Shown piece after piece: positions 41,423 to 51,087 of a stretch of DNA of 64,000 nucleotides. This DNA comes from CAZCTC01 sp964501335 (lineage in GTDB: Bacteria; Chloroflexota; Anaerolineae; B4-G1; SLSP01): contig CAZCTC010000046.1 of the NCBI GenBank assembly GCA_964501335.1, positions 1 to 64,000 of the forward strand. Reading direction: 5' to 3'. Under the pieces are notes generated by a model. The model saw only the letters and a list, made by a program, of their open reading frames with translations, was not told the origin of the DNA and ran no database searches. A program made the translations under genes and the position numbers. How positions within the stretch are numbered: the stretch's first letter is position 1; the number at the start of each line of letters is the position of its first letter.

Positions 41423-44400
41423 ATGAAACTTCGACGAATCGCAATCCCCTTGACTCTGAGCGCCTTCATGCTGTTGGCGCTATGGTTGGCCTTGACCGGT
41501 ACGCCGGCCCTGGCAGAAAAAGCACCCCTCACCCATGCAAACGCGCCTATCTTGAAACCTATCCGTCCCCCGGTCGTCTCGACACCGGAAGTATTCCTCG
41601 CCCCTCCCCAGGCAATGCGCCCTATCCCCTCGATGCTCGACAGCGGTTATCCGGGTTACACCGCCCCCGTTCCCGCAGCCAACCTCCGGCTTGAAACCCG
41701 GGCCCACGGCAACGCTGCCCCCGACGGCAACCAGGCCTTTGAGGTACGCTATTACAACGATAGTGCCCTGGCCGCAACCGACGTGATCCTGACGGGGACC
41801 TTTACCGGCGGAACCTACCTGAGTCACAGCAATAGTTTCCCCAAAAGCGGCAGCGCTCCGGTAGTCTTTCAAATAGGAACGATCCCGCCCGGCAGCCAGG
41901 GGGAATTTGAGATTTACGTGGCCGTGACGACAACGGCGGGCAACCCGGTCACTTTTGTGGCCGATATCACCGATCAGGACAACGGATCGGCCCATGCTGA
42001 AACCAGTGTCATGGTGCAGGCAAGCAACACCCATCTAAATGTAAACAAAAACGCCTGGACCGGCGATCCCGCGCCGGGGTTCGATACGGTTTTCAATACC
42101 AATATCTGCAACAACGGCGGGACCGGCAGCGCCACCCTGGTTTTCACGGATGGATTGCCGGATTATTACACGCTCCGCTCCTGGTGGACGCAGAATCCCG
42201 GCTGGACGGAAGTGCTGAGCGCGCCGCACCAGCTGGTCTTGCAACGCCCGACCCTCCCCGGCGGCTGGTGTACCGCAGTCTACCTTCAAGCGACGCTGGC
42301 CGCCACACTGACGCCGGGAACGCCGCTCTCCAACACCGCCCAGATCGCCTCGGCCAACAACCAGGAAACCAACAACACCAGCATCTGGAACGGCAATGCC
42401 GGTTCGCCCTATCTTAATCTCTATGTGGATAAAAATTGGGGCCACGGCCGGTTAGTGCCGGGCGGTCAGCTGAATTACTGGATTCACTATCAAAACCAGG
42501 GCAACATACCGCTGACAGACACACTCCGCCTGACGGATACGTTGCCGGTCAGCACCACCTTCCGGGGAGCAGGCCTCCAGACGCCGCAGGGCTGGCAGCT
42601 TTTCACACCGACGCTGCAATCCGGGGACCTCGTCGTTTGGGAAATCCCTGGGATGTTAAACGGCTACAGCAACAACTTCCTGGTGACCCTGGATGTCGCC
42701 GCGGAGGCGCTGCCCGGCGCAATCCTGACCAACACGGTAGAATTCCCGCTCCACCCGGCCGAAAACAACGGGGACGATAACCGGGATGTGGCGGTGGAAC
42801 AGCTCTTCGATGCCGGCCCGAATCTCCGCATCACCGCAGAACACGACAACAACCAGTGGGAAAACAACCGCCAGCTCAGTTACCGGTTGTATGTGCAAAA
42901 CATCGGCAGTGAACCGATCTACAATGCGGTCATCACCGAAACTTACCCGGCCGGGACCTCCTTACAGCCGGGCAGCGTGGGCTGGAATGGCTGGTTCCAG
43001 GGCGTCACCTGGAGCGAAATTCCCGCCGAACGCCGGCTCATCTTTAACCTCGCCGAAATTCAGCCCGCGACCAGCTTCGAAATCCGGTTCAATGCCGACA
43101 TCGCCGGCGATCCCTGGACCCCCGGGCTCTGGTATACCAATACAACCGTCATCGCCCCCCTGACCGACACTCACCCGATCGATAACTACGCCGAAGATAT
43201 CGCGTTCAGCGGCGGCGAGGTGGAACGGGTGGAAATCTGGTTCAACGGCGAGAGCAGCAATGCCTGGGGACAGGCCCTGCCGGGCGTGGTCACCCTGACC
43301 AGCCCGTACACAACGGTCACGGTTTTAGCCGACGGCAGCTGCGGCGGTTGTTGGCCAAGCAACAGCGCGAACCCCGAGCTCGGTCCACTCCAGCCCGGCG
43401 ACCGGATTACGGTAACTGCCGGCTCAGGGACAATGCCGGTTTACGTGCAAATCCCCGCCCCCTTCACCACCTACGGCGATTCAGCCGGCGGGCAGGTCTG
43501 GGGCGAAATCGGCGGCTGGTACAATCAGCAGGTAGAGATCAACGGTTACTGGCCCGGCGGCGATCGCTCCACCCAGAGCGACGCGAGCGGCCATTACACA
43601 GCAACCTTCAGCAACTTTCCGCGCGGCGGCTCCGGCCAGACGCGAATCAGAACCTATCAAGATTACGCCACGGTCGTGTTGCAGCGCGACTTTGCCTCCC
43701 CCGACCTGATTTCTCGGGTCAATTACGGCGACAACTGGATTGAGGGCAATTACGAAGCCGGCTATACCCTCTGGCTCACCGTCACCAATGCCGGCGGCAC
43801 AGCCAAAGGGACGGCCAGCGGCATGACCGGCCCGATTCAGAACTGGAACGGACGCAGCGGGTTCAGCACCAACAGTAACATCCACTGGAACGGCAACCCA
43901 CCCGACATTACACCCGGCGACTGGGTCTATGGACGCTTGAGCAACGGCTATACAACGACGGTCCACGTCGGGACGATCAACGGCACGCTCACCCTCGCCG
44001 AAAGCACGATCAGCGGAACGATCATGGCCCCCTGGTTCTCAGAACAACTCAACGCTGAATGCGGCATCTGGGAAAATAACGGTCCCTACCAGCAATTCGC
44101 AGTCGAACCCAATGGGGGCAATTACAGCTGTAATTTCTCGGAGCAATGGACCCTCACCCCGGGACAAACCGTGGGGGTAACCTATTACGAACCCGACGGC
44201 GATGCCGTCATCAATGTCTTCCGCGAACCCACCCCTCACGTCATGGTGCAAAAATACGGCAATGGAACGCCGGGCGAAGGCAGCAACTTCAGTTTCCAGA
44301 TCAACTATCAAAATAACACCGACGGCGCTGCCCCCGATCTGGTCATCACCGAGACGCTTTCCGCCGGTCTGCTCTACATCACGGATACCACGGGATTGAC

Positions 44401-47194
44401 CCATACCGGCTCCGGCACAACCGGCGACCCGCTGATCTGGAATTTCGGCACACTGCCCGCGCAGGGCAACGGTCAATTCACCGTCTTCGCGCAGGTGACA
44501 GCCGCGGCCGGCGAGTGGATCACCAACACCGCCCGGATTGCCACCAGCAACCCTTACGATGAATTCCGCCCCTGGGAATACAACAACGGCTGGGGCAAAA
44601 CAAGCGAGTGGTCGAGTCAGGTGACGGAAAACAATACCCACCTCAATCTCAGCAAACGGGCCAGGACTAACGATCCGGCCCCCGGTTTCGACACGATCTT
44701 TGAACTCAATGCCTGTAACAACGGCTCCACCGCCAGCAGCGCAGTGACCATTACCGACACCCTGCCGCCCTCATTGACGGTCAAAAACTGGTGGGGACAG
44801 ATGGCCGGCTGGACCCAGGTCACGTTGACGCCGGATACGCTGGTCGTCAGCTATCCCAGCCTGGCCGCCCATAGCTGCACGCAAATCTATCTCCGCGCCA
44901 CAGTCGATCCGGAAGCCGGCCCCGGCCTGAACATCAGCAATACCGCCGTCATCACAGCCGCCAATGACCGGGAAGCCGAAGATAACCTCGCCCGCTGGAA
45001 CGGCCAGGTCAACAATCCCCACACCAATCTCAGCATCAACCAGAATTTCAGTCAGGGCAGTCTCGTTCCCGACGGCTGGATTCAATACAATCTCAATTAC
45101 AACAACAACGGCAACACCCCCATCACCACCACCCTCCGCATCACCGACACGCTGCCGGCCGGCACAACCTTCCGAATAGCCGCCCGCTACGACCAAAACG
45201 GCACCCACCCGATCACCCCGGTGCTGATCACCGATCAGGTAGTCGTATGGGAAATCGCCGAACTGGAAAACGGATTCAATCACGGCTTCGATATCATCCT
45301 GGATATCGCACCGGAGACCCTGCCCGGCACCCTGTTGAGCAACACGCTCACGATCAGCCCGCAGCCGAATGAAGACAACGTCGACGATAACACCAACGTC
45401 TGGACGGAACAGATCTACCCCCAGGGCCCGAACCTCCGCGTCCGCAAACAGGGCAGCTGGGATGATGGGGGAACGAACACCCGCCGCGCCACTTACAATC
45501 TAAAAGTGGAAAACATCGGCAATGCGCGTATCGACCACCTGACCTTCACCGACACTTACGCCCTGGCCATGGATCTCGACAACAATATGAATTTCGATTG
45601 GGGACGGGTAGAAAGCTGGCAAAATCAACCGGATGCCCACCTCTTTACAGCTACCCTCCAGTATCTCAACCCTGGTGAAAGCACCAACGTCAACTACAGC
45701 GCCATGGTGCCGGGAAATGAGCCGCTCCCCTTCGGAATGCGATATACAAACACCGTGCAGCTCATGCCCATTCCCAACAACGTCACCGCCACAGATGATA
45801 GCGCCGCGGTCGTCCTGACAACCGGCCCGGATCTCTTCGTCGAAAAGGCGCTGACTGCCGGGATTTTGCGCCCCGGCCAACTCATCACCTTCACGCTGCG
45901 CTTCGGCAATGACCGGAACGGCAACGAATGGTGGTGGAATCTGCAAAACAACGCCGTGTTGACCGACATGCTGCCCCTCGGACTGGAGTTTGTCGCAGCG
46001 CAGCAACACTGGTGTGGTCCGGGCGGCGAATGGTGCGACCAGACACCCCAGCGGCCCGATGCCACCCACCTCGTCTGGACGCTCTGGCCGATCGGCTCCA
46101 GTGAATGGAACGAGATCCGCGTGACTCTGCGCATCACCGACACCGCTACCGGGCGGGATACCCTCATCAACCGGGCAGAAATCGCCAGCGAGCAGCCCGC
46201 CATGGCTATCGAACCCGATACCGCCAACAACACCGCCAGCGCCGCCGTGAGCATCGACCTGCCCTACTTTACCGTAGGAAAGGTCTACGCCAGCAGTCGC
46301 GTGGTCGGCACCCGCGTGGTTTACACCCTGACCGTCTCCAATACCGGCCAGGCAACCGGAACCGAAATCGTCTTAGCCGACATCTGGCCGGCCGGGCTGA
46401 CCTATAACAAGGATCCGAAGTCTACCGCCGCCAACAGCATCACCTGGTCGGTGGGAACGCTGGCTCCGGGAACGCAGGCCATACGCACCTTCACCGCCAC
46501 AATTGCCGCCGCCCCCGGCTCAACCATAAGCAATGAAAACTACCGGGTCATCGCCAGCGCCGAAGGCGTAATGTCCGAGAGCGGCCCGGTAGTCACCTTT
46601 ACGGTAATCGCGCCGACGATCGTCGCCGGCTTCACCTACACACCGGCGGCCGTCCTGATTAACGACACCGTCCGCTTCACTGACACCTCCAGCACCGACG
46701 GATCGGCCATCAACGCCTGGCTCTGGACCTTCGGCGACGGCATGACCGGCAGCCTCCAACATCCCACCCACGCCTATAGCACCGCGGGAAACTACACCGT
46801 CACCCTGCTGATCACCGACACGCTCGGCTACACCGCCACCCAGGTCATGCCGGCCGCCGTGCTCGTCACCCCTGACTGCACCGGCGTCACCGGCGTTACC
46901 TTTGTCTATGGGCCGATCCAGCCGTTGATCCATACCGCCGTCGCCTTTACCGCCACCCTTCTCCCGACATCGGCAACCCTGCCCATCACCTTCACCTGGG
47001 ACTTCGGCGACGGCTTGACCGCCACCGGCACCACGACAAACGTGCAACACACTTATCACATCAGCGGCTCGCAAAACGCTCGCGTCACCGTCTACAACCC
47101 CTGTACCCTCATGGGAGTCGCCTCCGGAGCGCAAAGCGTGGAAGTTGACCCGATTCGAGTCTACCTGCCCCTGATCCTGCGCAATCAGCGGTAA
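41423..47194 (+). CDS. Giant secreted DUF11/PKD surface protein
   Basis: 1923 aa. Signal peptide (about 1-31). The body is a chain of beta-sandwich repeats of the DUF11 type (ITDTLPAGTTF..., TNTVELM...), with one non-repeat region at about 600-940. A block of about 310 residues starting at N202 (NTHLNVNK) recurs from N1071 (NTHLNLSK), including WW.Q..GWT and GPNLR. Two PKD-like domains lie near the end (WLWTFGDGMTGS... and FTWDFGDGLTATGT). The protein ends in VYLPLILRNQR, a hydrophobic tail seen at the C-terminus of many Chloroflexota exported proteins. It is probably a stalk-like adhesin or envelope component. AAGGAA site before the ATG. No peptidase or sortase motif seen. Confidence 0.85.
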   Translation: MKLRRIAIPLTLSAFMLLALWLALTGTPALAEKAPLTHANAPILKPIRPPVVSTPEVFLAPPQAMRPIPSMLDSGYPGYTAPVPAANLRLETRAHGNAAPDGNQAFEVRYYNDSALAATDVILTGTFTGGTYLSHSNSFPKSGSAPVVFQIGTIPPGSQGEFEIYVAVTTTAGNPVTFVADITDQDNGSAHAETSVMVQASNTHLNVNKNAWTGDPAPGFDTVFNTNICNNGGTGSATLVFTDGLPDYYTLRSWWTQNPGWTEVLSAPHQLVLQRPTLPGGWCTAVYLQATLAATLTPGTPLSNTAQIASANNQETNNTSIWNGNAGSPYLNLYVDKNWGHGRLVPGGQLNYWIHYQNQGNIPLTDTLRLTDTLPVSTTFRGAGLQTPQGWQLFTPTLQSGDLVVWEIPGMLNGYSNNFLVTLDVAAEALPGAILTNTVEFPLHPAENNGDDNRDVAVEQLFDAGPNLRITAEHDNNQWENNRQLSYRLYVQNIGSEPIYNAVITETYPAGTSLQPGSVGWNGWFQGVTWSEIPAERRLIFNLAEIQPATSFEIRFNADIAGDPWTPGLWYTNTTVIAPLTDTHPIDNYAEDIAFSGGEVERVEIWFNGESSNAWGQALPGVVTLTSPYTTVTVLADGSCGGCWPSNSANPELGPLQPGDRITVTAGSGTMPVYVQIPAPFTTYGDSAGGQVWGEIGGWYNQQVEINGYWPGGDRSTQSDASGHYTATFSNFPRGGSGQTRIRTYQDYATVVLQRDFASPDLISRVNYGDNWIEGNYEAGYTLWLTVTNAGGTAKGTASGMTGPIQNWNGRSGFSTNSNIHWNGNPPDITPGDWVYGRLSNGYTTTVHVGTINGTLTLAESTISGTIMAPWFSEQLNAECGIWENNGPYQQFAVEPNGGNYSCNFSEQWTLTPGQTVGVTYYEPDGDAVINVFREPTPHVMVQKYGNGTPGEGSNFSFQINYQNNTDGAAPDLVITETLSAGLLYITDTTGLTHTGSGTTGDPLIWNFGTLPAQGNGQFTVFAQVTAAAGEWITNTARIATSNPYDEFRPWEYNNGWGKTSEWSSQVTENNTHLNLSKRARTNDPAPGFDTIFELNACNNGSTASSAVTITDTLPPSLTVKNWWGQMAGWTQVTLTPDTLVVSYPSLAAHSCTQIYLRATVDPEAGPGLNISNTAVITAANDREAEDNLARWNGQVNNPHTNLSINQNFSQGSLVPDGWIQYNLNYNNNGNTPITTTLRITDTLPAGTTFRIAARYDQNGTHPITPVLITDQVVVWEIAELENGFNHGFDIILDIAPETLPGTLLSNTLTISPQPNEDNVDDNTNVWTEQIYPQGPNLRVRKQGSWDDGGTNTRRATYNLKVENIGNARIDHLTFTDTYALAMDLDNNMNFDWGRVESWQNQPDAHLFTATLQYLNPGESTNVNYSAMVPGNEPLPFGMRYTNTVQLMPIPNNVTATDDSAAVVLTTGPDLFVEKALTAGILRPGQLITFTLRFGNDRNGNEWWWNLQNNAVLTDMLPLGLEFVAAQQHWCGPGGEWCDQTPQRPDATHLVWTLWPIGSSEWNEIRVTLRITDTATGRDTLINRAEIASEQPAMAIEPDTANNTASAAVSIDLPYFTVGKVYASSRVVGTRVVYTLTVSNTGQATGTEIVLADIWPAGLTYNKDPKSTAANSITWSVGTLAPGTQAIRTFTATIAAAPGSTISNENYRVIASAEGVMSESGPVVTFTVIAPTIVAGFTYTPAAVLINDTVRFTDTSSTDGSAINAWLWTFGDGMTGSLQHPTHAYSTAGNYTVTLLITDTLGYTATQVMPAAVLVTPDCTGVTGVTFVYGPIQPLIHTAVAFTATLLPTSATLPITFTWDFGDGLTATGTTTNVQHTYHISGSQNARVTVYNPCTLMGVASGAQSVEVDPIRVYLPLILRNQR

Positions 47195-47204
47195 ACAGAA
47201 CCAC

Positions 47205-47340
47205 AAAGTTTTTATCCGCCTATAAGGTTGGTGCAGGGCAATCGGAAAAAAGCCCGTTTTTTCGGCGGCCTTCGGAGGCCGCCGAAAAAACAAAAGAACT
47301 CCTTCTCCCTGCTACGCACCGCACGTCGGTCCGTACCGAC
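47205..47340 (+). repeat. Dispersed hairpin element
   Basis: TATAAGGTTGGTGCAGG (decayed leading module), hairpin 47256-47291 (GTTTTTTCGGCGGCC and complement), AAAAGAACTCCTTCTCCCTGC and CGCACGTCGG. Confidence 0.7.
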
Positions 47341-47367
47341 AAAAAAACCGTGGGCGAAAGGTAATAT

Positions 47368-47404
47368 AAAAATCTCGCGCCGGTGAAACCGGCGCGAGAT
47401 TTTT
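47368..47404. terminator. Two-way intrinsic terminator
   Basis: AAAAATCTCGCGCCGGT-GAA-ACCGGCGCGAGATTTTT. A/T tails on both sides; it ends the kinase operon (minus) and the giant gene transcript (plus). Confidence 0.85.
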
Positions 47405-48770
47405 ATTTCAGCGGCAACCAACACACTACCGTCAGCCCGCCGCCCGGCGTCTTCTCCCCCTTGATCCGGCCGCCGTGCGCCGTCACAATCTGCCGCGCAA
47501 TCGCCAGCCCCAACCCCGATCCCCCCAGGGCCCGGCTGCGCGAATGCTCGCCGCGCCAGAAACGCTCAAACAGCTTCGGCAACTCCTCAGCCGGCACGCC
47601 CGGCCCATTATCCGCCATCCGCATCTCAATCCCGCCGTCTTTCAACGCCACCGTCACCCGTACCCGTGACCCGGCCGGCAAATAACGCTGCGCATTGCCG
47701 AGCACATTGGAAATCACCTGCCCCAGCCGCCCTCCATCCACCGAAATCGACGGCAGCCCTTCCGGCACTTCAACGTCCAACCCGATCGCTTTCTCCTCAA
47801 ATGCCGGCCGGTAGACATCCACCGCGCGCATCAGCCAGCTCCCCAGATCCAGCGAAGTACGCTCCAATCGCAGCTCGCCCGCATCCGCCAGCGCCAACAA
47901 CCGCAGATCCTCAACCAGCCGGTTCAGCGTCCGCACCTGATCCAGGGCCAGATCGAAATTCTCAGGAGCCGGCTCGTAGACGCCATCCGCCAGGGCCTCC
48001 AGCGTCCCCTGCAAAACGGCCAGCGGGTTGCGCAATTCATGGGCAATATCGGCCGTCTGAGCGCGCCGGGCCTCCTGGGCCCGCTGCAAATTTTCCGCCA
48101 TCTGATTGAAGGTCTCAGCCAGCATCGCAATTTCATCATGGCCGTGCACCGGCGCCCGCGCAGAAAGATCCCCACCGGAAATCGCATGCGTCGCCGCGTT
48201 CAATCCCTGCAACGGCGCCACAATACCACGGACCAACACCCCCCCTACCAGAATCGCCACCGCAAAAGCCGCCAACGCCCCCCAGAAGAGCGCTACCCGC
48301 ATCCGGTCCAGAAAATCCTGAGCCGGCGCCTCCAGGGCCGGCTCACCCGCCAGCAACAGATAGCCAATCGTCGCCCCCTCCTGGTCCTGGATCTCCACAG
48401 CCAGCGAGCGATCTTTCGCCGTCAGCTCTCCCTGCGGCAGATGATCGGAATCTCCCACAATCCGGCCGTTCGCATCAGCTACTCGCAACCCGGTCCAGCC
48501 CCGCATCCCGCCATGCTCCCGGCCGGCGTCCCCTATCATCCCCGGCCGGGTCACAATCGACTGCACCAACGACTGCACACCCTCCCAGGAACCGGTTTGT
48601 TCGTAATAATTGCTCAACACCCCCGCAATCCGCTGAGAAGAAGAACTGTACATCCCGGAATAGCGCAATAATTCACTCTCGGTACGTTGGGAGACCAGCG
48701 CGGCCACAACTGCGAGTGCGGCAGCGATCACCAATGCAAAAGCCAGCAACCATTTTCGATAAAGCTTCAT
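47403..48770 (-). CDS. Membrane histidine kinase (BaeS/PhoR-like)
   Basis: 455 aa. Membrane helix 10-28, an extracytoplasmic sensor (about 30-155), second helix (about 165-185), HAMP, then HisKA with His in DIAHELRNPLAVLQG and HATPase with N-box ISNVLGNAQRYLP, G1 MADNGPGVP and G2 GGSGLGLAIA: an intact kinase. It overlaps the response-regulator gene by 4 bases, so the two form a pair. Upstream in the same operon is polyphosphate glucokinase. The signal is unknown; the nearby small envelope protein and phased direct repeats at 51038-51107 suggest phosphate or envelope status (inference). Confidence 0.92.
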   Translation of the reverse strand: MKLYRKWLLAFALVIAAALAVVAALVSQRTESELLRYSGMYSSSSQRIAGVLSNYYEQTGSWEGVQSLVQSIVTRPGMIGDAGREHGGMRGWTGLRVADANGRIVGDSDHLPQGELTAKDRSLAVEIQDQEGATIGYLLLAGEPALEAPAQDFLDRMRVALFWGALAAFAVAILVGGVLVRGIVAPLQGLNAATHAISGGDLSARAPVHGHDEIAMLAETFNQMAENLQRAQEARRAQTADIAHELRNPLAVLQGTLEALADGVYEPAPENFDLALDQVRTLNRLVEDLRLLALADAGELRLERTSLDLGSWLMRAVDVYRPAFEEKAIGLDVEVPEGLPSISVDGGRLGQVISNVLGNAQRYLPAGSRVRVTVALKDGGIEMRMADNGPGVPAEELPKLFERFWRGEHSRSRALGGSGLGLAIARQIVTAHGGRIKGEKTPGGGLTVVCWLPLK

Positions 48771-49450
48771 AATTCCAATCGATATCCAACCCCGCGAACC
48801 GTCACCACATACCGCGGATTGACCGGATCCGGCTCAATCTTCCGCCTTAGATTCTTGATATGCGCATCGATCGTCCGCTCATAAGACTCAAAAGCCACCC
48901 CCTGGATCGACTCCAGCAAATCGGCTCGCGAAAAAACCCGCCCCGGGGCCGCCAGCAAAGCCGCCAGCAAATCGAACTCCGTCGGGGTCAACTCCACATT
49001 GCGCTCCTGCACCGACACCGTACGCCGGCCCCGATCCAGGATAATGTCGCCGGCCCGCAACACCTCCGAAGGCAACGGCGTCGCCTGAGAGCGGCGCAAG
49101 ACCGCCCGGACCCGGGCCACCACCTCCCGCGGGCTGAACGGTTTGGGGATATAATCATCCGCCCCCAGCTCCAGCCCCACGATCCGATCGGCCTCTTCAA
49201 CGCGCGCCGTCAACAAAATAATGGCAATCGCAGGTAGATCCCGGCGCAGCTGTCGCACCAGTTCCAGACCGTCCATCTCGGGCATCATCACATCCAACAC
49301 GGCCAGGTCCGGCCGCTCCTCCCGGGCAACAAACAGGGCCTCCCGCCCATTCGAGGCCGTCACCACCCGGAATCCACTCTGCTCCAGATAGCTTCGTACC
49401 ACCCGCACAATTTGTAATTCGTCGTCGGCTACTAAAATCGTCTGCCCCAT
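48767..49450 (-). CDS. OmpR/PhoB-family response regulator
   Basis: 227 aa. Receiver domain (about 1-120): DDE near residues 9-11, phospho-acceptor Asp in LAVLDVMMPEMDG, conserved K in GADDYIPKPF. The winged-helix output (about 130-225) ends in the usual DAHIKNLRRKIEPDP and GVGYRL. Such regulators bind pairs of direct repeats 11 bp apart; two such arrays exist at 51038-51107, 1.6 kb away. ATG overlaps none but lies 4 bases after the ppgK stop; cognate kinase follows. Confidence 0.94.
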   Translation of the reverse strand: MGQTILVADDELQIVRVVRSYLEQSGFRVVTASNGREALFVAREERPDLAVLDVMMPEMDGLELVRQLRRDLPAIAIILLTARVEEADRIVGLELGADDYIPKPFSPREVVARVRAVLRRSQATPLPSEVLRAGDIILDRGRRTVSVQERNVELTPTEFDLLAALLAAPGRVFSRADLLESIQGVAFESYERTIDAHIKNLRRKIEPDPVNPRYVVTVRGVGYRLEL

Positions 49451-49454
49451 CCAT

Positions 49455-50222
49455 TTACCCCGTTGATGACTGGATTAATTGAGCCTTCGCTCCCTGAGCC
49501 GCGGCCACCGCCGCCCCCACAATCCCGGCCTCATTGCGCAACTGCGCCGGCACAACCGTCGCCCGCACGGTCAAATACGGCATAAAACGTTCCGGTTTTT
49601 TGCTCACGCCGCCCCCGATAATGATCAACTCCGGCCAGAAAAGCCGTTCCATCGTCAACAAATATTCATTAAAACGGCCGGCCCATTTCTCCCACGAGAG
49701 ATCTTCCCGTTGCCGCGCCGCATCCGAAGCCCGCATCTCAGCATCCTTACCCCGAATCTCAATATGCCCCAGCTCGGTATTGGGGAAAAGTTGTCCTCTA
49801 TAAAACAAAGCCGTGCCCAATCCGGTCCCGACCGTGACGATCAACACCGTCCCCAGGCGATCCTTCCCGGCCCCGAAAGCCATCTCCGCCACTCCGGCAG
49901 CGTCTGCATCGTTCAACACCCAGGTCGGACAGCTGGTCGCCCGTGAAAAAAGAGCCGCCACATCCGTCCCAATCCACGATTCCGCAATATTGGCCGCCGT
50001 CAAAGCCACCCCCTCACGAATCGCCGCCGGGAAACCGCAGCCCACCGGCCCCTGCCAATCGAAATGTTGGATCAATTGAGCTACAGTTTCCGCCACCGCA
50101 TCTGGAGTCGCCGGAACCGGAGTCTCAAATCGAAAACGCTCTTCCAACAAAGCCCCGGTATCGCTGTCCACCACAGCGCCCTTGACTCCCGAACCTCCAA
50201 TATCAATTCCTAAACATTTCAT
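49455..50222 (-). CDS. ppgK: Polyphosphate glucokinase
   Basis: 255 aa from the ATG at 50222 with AGAGGAG upstream. ROK-family sugar kinase: phosphate-1 loop LGIDIGGSGVKGA at the start, GCGFPAAIREG, NDADAAGVAEMAFGAG and TVGTGLGTALFYRG. The GxGFPxxxxxG and ELGHIEIRGKDAE-type elements are those of PPGK, which phosphorylates glucose with polyphosphate (and often ATP). First gene of a ppgK-regulator-kinase operon. It fits the polyphosphate gene set at 52.4-56.4 kb. Confidence 0.9.
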   Translation of the reverse strand: MKCLGIDIGGSGVKGAVVDSDTGALLEERFRFETPVPATPDAVAETVAQLIQHFDWQGPVGCGFPAAIREGVALTAANIAESWIGTDVAALFSRATSCPTWVLNDADAAGVAEMAFGAGKDRLGTVLIVTVGTGLGTALFYRGQLFPNTELGHIEIRGKDAEMRASDAARQREDLSWEKWAGRFNEYLLTMERLFWPELIIIGGGVSKKPERFMPYLTVRATVVPAQLRNEAGIVGAAVAAAQGAKAQLIQSSTG

Positions 50223-50314
50223 GGGGAACACTCCTCTTTCAATCGCGATTCGCCTGAGAGCGTACCCCCATTTTTACCTTGATTAAGCGGGAATGCAAGA
50301 AGATTCTTTATTAA

Positions 50315-50347
50315 CAATTTTCGCGCGCCTTTGGCGCGCGAAAATTG
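50315..50347. repeat. Hairpin CAATTTTCGCGCGCC
   Basis: Perfect 15-bp inverted repeat with TTT-type loop, 28 bp beyond the 3' end of the small envelope protein gene. Hairpin-family member without clear flanks. Confidence 0.6.
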
Positions 50348-50374
50348 CACAACACTCCCTAAAATCGGCTTCGG

Positions 50375-50974
50375 TTAAGGCTGCGGAGTTGCGGTCGCCG
50401 CGTTCCCCCAACCGCCCATCATTCCGTGGCCGCCGCGGCCCCGGCCGCCCTGACCGCCACGCATACCACCCCCCCGATTCATCATCCCCTGGCCTGGAAT
50501 ATGCGTCTCATCGACTTCAGCCGTCACGCGGGTCTGAATCTGGGTCAACATGGCATCCGCCTGCTCCTGAGTTAACGTGCCATCCTTGACCTTCGCATCG
50601 AGAACTGCTTTGCGCTCCGCAACCACGGCCGCCACCAGCTTCTCCTTAGACACGTCGTGCGCCGCAGCGATCTGCGCAAAAGTCTGGCCGCTCTGCAACG
50701 CCGAGATCACCTCCGTGGTCGAGAGCCCGGTCAATTTCGCCGTCTCCGAGACCAGAGTGCCGCCGCGCATCATCCCCATCCCCCGGCCGCCATACCCGCC
50801 CATCGTCCCGGTCCCCAGACAATCGCAACCGGTCGTCGATGTCACCGGGCCCCGTCCCATCCCATGCAGGAAGAGCGCCCGCTCGGCAGATACCGCCAGA
50901 GGGAAAGCAAAAACAGCCAGCGCCACAATTGCCACCAGTGCCACCAGCCCGATCAGACCAAATTTCTTTAACAT
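50375..50974 (-). CDS. Small exported Gly/Met-rich protein (DUF2680/Spy-like)
   Basis: 199 aa from the ATG at 50974, with TGGAGGAG upstream. Signal peptide or anchor (about 1-30), then a Gly/Met/Arg-rich stretch (GGYGGRGMGMMRGG), a helical core (about 75-155; LTQEQADAMLTQIQTRVTAEVD) like DUF2680 or LTXXQ proteins, and a second Gly/Met/His-rich tail. Met/His-rich tails suggest metal contact. Family members (CpxP, Spy) are often targets of envelope-stress two-component systems. Its promoter carries three ATGAAGAT repeats at 11-bp phase, likely the site of the neighbouring OmpR-type regulator. Confidence 0.7.
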   Translation of the reverse strand: MLKKFGLIGLVALVAIVALAVFAFPLAVSAERALFLHGMGRGPVTSTTGCDCLGTGTMGGYGGRGMGMMRGGTLVSETAKLTGLSTTEVISALQSGQTFAQIAAAHDVSKEKLVAAVVAERKAVLDAKVKDGTLTQEQADAMLTQIQTRVTAEVDETHIPGQGMMNRGGGMRGGQGGRGRGGHGMMGGWGNAATATPQP

Positions 50975-51021
50975 TGCTCCTCCAGTTTTGCCTCTCAAGG
51001 GTCCGATTTAAATCTGTTCGT

Positions 51022-51078
51022 ATTATATCTACCTTCTATGAAGATTTCATGAAGATTTTTGACAGACTTAATGAAGAT
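51022..51078 (-). promoter_or_regulatory. Promoter with 11-bp-phased ATGAAGAT repeats
   Basis: TATAAT (minus; 51022-51027) for the small exported protein. Upstream, ATGAAGATTT at 51038-51047 and 51049-51058 and ATGAAGAT at 51071-51078: starts differ by 11 and 22 bp, so all face one side of the helix and cover the -35. This is the layout of OmpR/PhoB-family activator sites. Confidence 0.7.
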
Positions 51079-51087
51079 AGGCCTCAT

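Noticed and set aside
41206..41532. 108-codon minus-strand frame before the giant gene
   Set aside because: Overlaps the start of the giant gene, lacks a ribosome site and shows no protein-like pattern.
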